Source of the DNA: a bacterium
GTDB taxonomy: Bacteria; Armatimonadota; Abditibacteriia; Abditibacteriales; Abditibacteriaceae
Direction of reading: 5' to 3'
Assembly (NCBI GenBank): GCA_004172935.1
Contig: SDZD01000066.1
Span: forward strand, 1 to 32,454
DNA length: 32,454 nt
Below the pieces are notes generated by a model that saw only the letters and a list, made by a program, of their open reading frames with translations, made no database searches and had not been told where the DNA came from. Position numbers and translations under genes: made by a program. This document shows, piece after piece, positions 30,902 to 32,454 of the stretch. Each line of letters begins with the position of its first letter. Positions within the stretch are counted from its first letter, which is position 1.

Positions 30902-32454
30902 ATGCGAAACCTTCTTCTACTTCTCATCCTCGCGCTCTGTTCGGCGCCCTCATATGCGCAAGAGCCTCCAACCCTGTCTGTTGCCGTCGAAACCCTCGCC
31001 ACTTATTCAGTAACTAAAGCCGAAGCCCCCGCCGATGTGGTGGCTGCCCTCGAAGTCGTCTCCAAAGCGGTCGCCACCCCCGAAACATTGCCGACCGACA
31101 TTAAGACTCGTCTCAACGCGCTGTTGGCCGAAAAGCAGCCCACTCCCACCCCTAAGAATCAGATCAAGCTCAACGACCCGCTTTCGCTGGCTTTGGTGCG
31201 CTACGAGAACCGCTTGCTCGACGCGCTTCCCCCCGAAAAAATCACTGCCTATCGAGGCGCCGCTGTTTTCCCCGGCGCCGTTGCCGATGGTGCAGTCCCT
31301 TTCACCAAAACTATCCAATTCAACGCCGCTACACCGGGACGCCATAGCCTCGGCTTGTACGCCGCCCCCGGCGCAAAAATCACCGTCACTGTTCCCGGCG
31401 ATGTTGCCGCCATCAAAGCCAAATCGCTTTCCGTGCTTATCGGCGCCCACTCCGATGTGCTTTACACCGCCGCAGGAGGCCGTAAAAGCGCTCAGCGACT
31501 CCCTAACCTCATTCGCTCCTTTCCCATCGAAGGCAACACCACCATCGCCGCAAATCCCGCTGGCGGTTTGGTCTACATCGTCTCCCCAACAGGAACTATC
31601 CCCGGCAAATTGCCCGTCGAACACAACGAAACACCTGTCCTCGACCCCGTCACCGTCCGAATTGAAGGCGCCGTCGCTTCACCGCTCTTCTGGCGAGGCC
31701 AAACCACTGCCGCCGATTGGAAAAAGCAAATCGCCACAGCAACCACGCCGTGGGCCGAAGTCGGCAGCGATTGGATAGTCCTTACTATGCCCATCGAAGA
31801 GGCGCGCGCCATCGCCGACCCCGAAAAACTAACCGCCGACTGGGATAAAATCGCCGCCAATAATTACGCCCTCATCGGCTACGACCCCAACCACAAACCC
31901 ATTCGCCCCGAACGCTTCGTCGCCGATGTACAAATCTCGGCGGGAGCCGCTCACGCGGGCTATCCGCTCATCGTTCCTGTCTCATGGGCAAAGCGTTTCT
32001 GCGACCCCGAACAACTGCGAACAGGCAATAACTGGGGCCTCTACCACGAACTCGGCCACAACTTCCAGAACCCCAACTGGTCGTTCTCCGGCAACGGCGA
32101 AGTCACCTGCAATCTCTTCGTATTCCTTGCCCACCATAACTTCGCCCAACCTATGTGGGACGAAAAGACGCTCACCGAACAACGCGCCAAAATCAAAACC
32201 CAACTCGCTAAAGGCGACAACCTGTGGGAAACAGGCGACAACTTCTCGCGCCTCCTCTTCTGGCACGAAATGATTCAAGCCATAGGCTTCGAACCATTCC
32301 AGAAAGCCTTCGCCGAAACCCTCCGTAGCACCCCACCAAAAGACGAAACCGAAAAACGCCAACTACTGATGACGCGCCTTTCGCGCGCCTCCCACAAAAA
32401 CCTCGCCCCCTACTTCGAAAAATGGGGCATCCTTCCCGTAACCCCACCCCCCGC
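30902..32454 (+). CDS. Secreted M60-like (enhancin-type) metallopeptidase, cut by window edge
   Basis: The first 517 residues of an exported zinc peptidase; the gene runs past the right edge. Signal peptide: M-R-N-L-L-L-L-L-I-L-A-L-C-S-A-P-S-Y-A, cleavage near residue 20. The zinc site is H-E-L-G-H at 382-386 with a downstream Glu400 (G-N-G-E-V-T-C-N), fitting H-E-x-x-H-x(8-28)-E of peptidase M60. A beta-sandwich-like region precedes it. M60 enzymes often act on mucin-type or other O-glycoproteins, sometimes with carbohydrate-binding modules that could lie in the missing C-terminus. It follows a prepilin 56 bases upstream. No ribosome-binding site is visible before ATG 30902. Confidence 0.88.
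   Translation, partial: MRNLLLLLILALCSAPSYAQEPPTLSVAVETLATYSVTKAEAPADVVAALEVVSKAVATPETLPTDIKTRLNALLAEKQPTPTPKNQIKLNDPLSLALVRYENRLLDALPPEKITAYRGAAVFPGAVADGAVPFTKTIQFNAATPGRHSLGLYAAPGAKITVTVPGDVAAIKAKSLSVLIGAHSDVLYTAAGGRKSAQRLPNLIRSFPIEGNTTIAANPAGGLVYIVSPTGTIPGKLPVEHNETPVLDPVTVRIEGAVASPLFWRGQTTAADWKKQIATATTPWAEVGSDWIVLTMPIEEARAIADPEKLTADWDKIAANNYALIGYDPNHKPIRPERFVADVQISAGAAHAGYPLIVPVSWAKRFCDPEQLRTGNNWGLYHELGHNFQNPNWSFSGNGEVTCNLFVFLAHHNFAQPMWDEKTLTEQRAKIKTQLAKGDNLWETGDNFSRLLFWHEMIQAIGFEPFQKAFAETLRSTPPKDETEKRQLLMTRLSRASHKNLAPYFEKWGILPVTPPP

Noticed and set aside
1..32454. CRISPR arrays, rRNA or tRNA genes
   Set aside because: I found no regularly spaced repeats and no cloverleaf-like segment; repeats seen are single pairs only.

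Overview
The window looks like a chromosomal segment of a pectin- and hemicellulose-degrading bacterium from the Armatimonadota/Abditibacteriota neighbourhood. This is inferred from three things: a typical DUF1559-type prepilin (N-terminus FTLIELLVVIAIIAILAAIL, then FPVFARARENARRS), a DUF6785-type membrane protein next to sugar enzymes, and several large secreted proteins. No rRNA, tRNA or housekeeping gene is present to fix the taxonomy. Base composition is moderately GC-rich. Many starts lack a clear Shine-Dalgarno sequence, so several start choices rest on signal peptides or homology.

Left edge (1-~252): the first ~136 bases encode the C-terminus of a eukaryote-like UMP/CMP (adenylate-type) kinase, followed by AT-richer non-coding DNA. 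It meets the body of an N-terminally damaged acetylesterase gene without an intact start. This is probably an assembly chimera or a recombination junction.

Region 1 (190-11641) is a plant cell wall locus. It holds two SGNH/CE12-type rhamnogalacturonan acetylesterases, a DUF3616-like lipoprotein followed by a clear terminator, a GH106-like alpha-L-rhamnosidase, a small acidic protein of unknown function, a CE15-like glucuronoyl esterase, an L-arabinose/L-fucose isomerase-like enzyme, and a divergent polytopic DUF6785 protein that could be the matching transporter. Read together, the locus would deacetylate and trim rhamnogalacturonan I and glucuronoxylan and isomerise a released sugar. A GH5-like secreted hydrolase lies a little further on (13351-14520).

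Region 2 (11837-13348) has an orphan NarL/FixJ response regulator followed by two small, overlapping, cysteine-rich genes of unknown function. The first of these has an in-frame TAA just after a well-placed ribosome-binding site and ATG.

Region 3 (15037-20539) has a secreted TPR protein and a giant secreted protein with serial carboxypeptidase-regulatory-like domains. Two gene-poor spacers (14521-15036 and 16801-17182) flank the TPR gene.

Region 4 (20553-24595) is a stress and redox region: an alpha/beta hydrolase, a divergent SDR/HxlR pair with a recognisable shared operator, a fasciclin-domain protein, and an ohr-ohrR organic-hydroperoxide operon with an AT-rich palindromic operator.

Region 5 (24730-32454) has a secreted protein with secretin-like modules, a tiny S24/S26-fold protein, a translationally coupled BrkB/YihY membrane protein and BioF2/GNAT-type acyltransferase, a decayed IS5-type transposase, a LacI-family regulator, a prepilin with a calcium-loop-like tail, and a secreted M60-like (enhancin-type) metallopeptidase that runs off the right edge.
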